Shown: positions 19,162-20,447 of the stretch, piece after piece
Layout of the letters: each line of letters begins with the position of its first letter
Position numbering within the stretch: the stretch's first letter is position 1
The notes under the pieces: generated by a model
Seen by the model: only the letters and a program-made list of their open reading frames with translations
Database searches by the model: none
What the model was told of the DNA's origin: nothing
Program-made: the position numbers and the translations under genes
DNA from: Acanthamoeba sp. SK_2022b
Lineage: Eukaryota; Discosea; Longamoebia; Acanthamoebidae
DNA: 20,447 nt
NCBI GenBank assembly: GCA_027943245.1
Contig: JANDJZ010000885.1
Location: forward strand, 1-20,447
Direction: 5' to 3'

Positions 19162-19812
19162 GTGTGTGTGTGTGTGTGTTCGCACACAGACCATTCGCAC
19201 GTGGGACCTGGCCAAGGGCGAGTGCACGGGCGTGTACAGGGGCCACGACCACGTCATCGAGACCATCGCGCTCTCGCCAGCCACCACCCCCTCCCTCGCC
19301 CAAGACAACGAAGCCGTACACGCCCTCCCCCCCCACCCTCTCCCCTGTCATGGCAGGTCTTGTCCTATTGGCTCACGCTTGCGCCCCCGGCGCGCGCGCG
19401 CATGTGTGCAGGACTCGAACGGAAACCACAGGACGCGCACGGCCCGCACGCGAACGAAGGCGGGCAACAAGGGCGGGGCGGGCGCCTACATCGCCTCGGG
19501 CTCGAGGGACAAGACCATCAGGATCTGGGACACGCAGACCCAGCAGGAAGTCATGACCCTCGTACGCCGCCGTCGCCCCCCCCCTCGCTCCTCCTCCCAT
19601 TCGCGACCTAACCGCGACACGACACGACACGACGCGCGCGCGCGCGATACAACGACAGGTGGGGCACGACAACTGGGTGCGCACGGTGCTGTTCCATCCC
19701 AATGGGAAGCTCCTGATCTCTGTCTCGGACGACAAGTCGATCATGATCTGGGACCTGTTGCAGAGGAGGTGCATCAAGACGATACACGAGGTATCCTCCT
19801 CTCTCTCCGCTT

Positions 19813-19910
<98 letters not shown>

Positions 19911-20047
19911 GCTTTTCCTCACGACAAGGACACGACACACGACAGGCGCACCCACACTTTGTGTCGTGTGCGGATTGGAACAGGAGGTATCCTCTCCTGG
20001 CCACCGGCGGCGTTGACAACACCGTCAAGGTGTGGCCGGCCACATAA
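17363..20047 (+). CDS. PAFAH1B1: LIS1 / PAFAH1B1, dynein regulator
   Basis: Ten exons: 17363-17394, 17694-17841, 18147-18298, 18415-18566, 18666-18840, 18966-19059, 19190-19315, 19412-19561, 19659-19790, 19946-20047 (1263 nt, 420 aa; human 410). LIS1 binds cytoplasmic dynein with NDE1/NDEL1 and regulates microtubule-based transport and nuclear positioning. The LisH motif ([20 protein letters not shown]) spans exons 1-2. Next come [17 protein letters not shown] and a short coiled coil ([16 protein letters not shown]), then seven WD repeats: [125 protein letters not shown] and [11 protein letters not shown]. All splice phases agree. The loop of repeat 5 is Arg/Thr/Lys-rich ([14 protein letters not shown]). 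The first two introns are the longest (299 and 305 bp). Confidence 0.96.
19106..19179. repeat. (GT)n microsatellite in LIS1 intron 6
   Basis: Occupies most of the intron 19060-19189, with a CG interruption near 19157. It ends about ten bases before the acceptor. Confidence 0.95.
19815..19911. repeat. (TG)33 plus (TTG)10 in LIS1 intron 9
   Basis: A dinucleotide tract passes directly into a trinucleotide tract inside the intron 19791-19945. Confidence 0.95.
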
Positions 20048-20358
20048 GAGGGGCAAGCCCTCCCCCCCAAAGCGTGATGTAGACCACAGAGAGAGAGAGA
20101 GAGAGAGAAGAGAGCGAGCGCGCACGGACAGGGAGCGAGCTGGAGCGAGCGGCGAGCGTTGTGCACGAAAATGGGAAAAACCAAGGCGGGGAAAAGGGGG
20201 CTGTACGATGTATCCACTGCTGTACGAGACAAGACATGACAGGAAAACAAGGATGCTGATGCCAAAGGAGCAGCAATAAGTTATGATTTATGAATCAATT
20301 AATCGATTTATCGATTAATTGACAAAAAAAGAGCCAAAAAAGGGCTGGGGTGTGTCCC
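20048..20358. terminator. Convergent 3' region with a 28-bp palindrome
   Basis: About 310 bp between the LIS1 stop and the stop of the opposing gene. A (GA)n run occupies about 20089-20110. At 20295-20322 the 13-bp arm TCAATTAATCGAT and its exact reverse complement flank TT. AATAAG at 20275-20280 is a near-canonical plus-strand poly(A) signal. No gene is seen. Confidence 0.5.
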
Positions 20359-20447
20359 TCACGGGACGAGGGCGAGGCGGTCAAAGATGTCGAGGTAGTC
20401 CTGGAGCTCGCGGGTGGAGCCTTCCTTGGCGCCCTTGGCGTCGCCCT
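20359..20447 (-). CDS. C-terminal end of an unrecognised protein (partial)
   Basis: Reading inward from the right edge on the minus strand, 28 codons run open to a TGA at 20361-20359. The end reads STRELQDYLDIFDRLALVP, preceded by a Gly/Lys/Ala stretch. Codon use is GC-rich at third positions like the other genes here. The fragment is too short to name, and the start and any introns lie outside the window. Confidence 0.6.
   Translation of the reverse strand, partial: GDAKGAKEGSTRELQDYLDIFDRLALVP

Noticed and set aside
1..20447. CRISPR array, insertion sequence, prophage or bacterial operon
   Set aside because: All repeats are simple microsatellites or one local duplication; the genes are spliced eukaryotic genes and no transposase or integrase frame is present.

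Overview
This is nuclear DNA from an intron-rich, GC-rich protist. Almost every gene is cut by short GT-AG introns (mostly 65-170 bp), many carrying long TG/CA microsatellites. There are no bacterial-style operons or ribosome binding sites. The texture and gene content fit a centramoebid amoeba such as Acanthamoeba; that placement is inferred from style, not from a marker gene.

From left to right: (1) the 5' end of ribosomal protein eS21 (minus; the left edge cuts its second exon); (2) a ZCCHC4-type 28S rRNA m6A methyltransferase (plus, five exons), diverging from eS21 across about 160 bp; (3) an unrecognised charged protein (minus, two exons), convergent with ZCCHC4; (4) a folate-receptor-like type I membrane protein (minus, seven exons, two apparently with GC-AG introns); (5) an intronless NmrA-type NAD(P)-binding protein (minus); (6) a gene of about 9.7 kb and about 43 exons (minus, 16676 to 6955); (7) LIS1/PAFAH1B1 (plus, ten exons), head-to-head with the giant gene; (8) the C-terminal end of an unrecognised minus-strand gene at the right edge.

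The centre of interest is the giant gene. I traced exons on the minus strand by reading frame, splice dinucleotides, intron phase and domain homology. All 43 exons join in frame (5190 nt, about 1729 aa) with no internal stop. The predicted protein runs: Ras/Rho-like GTPase with a divergent G3 motif, BTB, split second BTB with BACK-like helices, low-complexity linker, RSU1/SHOC2-style leucine-rich repeats, F-box, and a second FBXL-type leucine-rich-repeat array. It resembles a RhoBTB protein fused to an F-box/LRR protein, so one polypeptide would carry both a CUL3-type (BTB) and a SKP1/CUL1-type (F-box) adaptor module. This fusion is the best candidate here for an undescribed system.

Other points: a perfect in-frame 51-bp tandem duplication in the giant gene, a cluster of inverted repeats at the one ambiguous exon/intron boundary of its GTPase region, a translation-related divergent pair (eS21/ZCCHC4), and a 28-bp palindrome between LIS1 and its convergent neighbour. 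All gene models come from reading the sequence; none is backed by transcript data.
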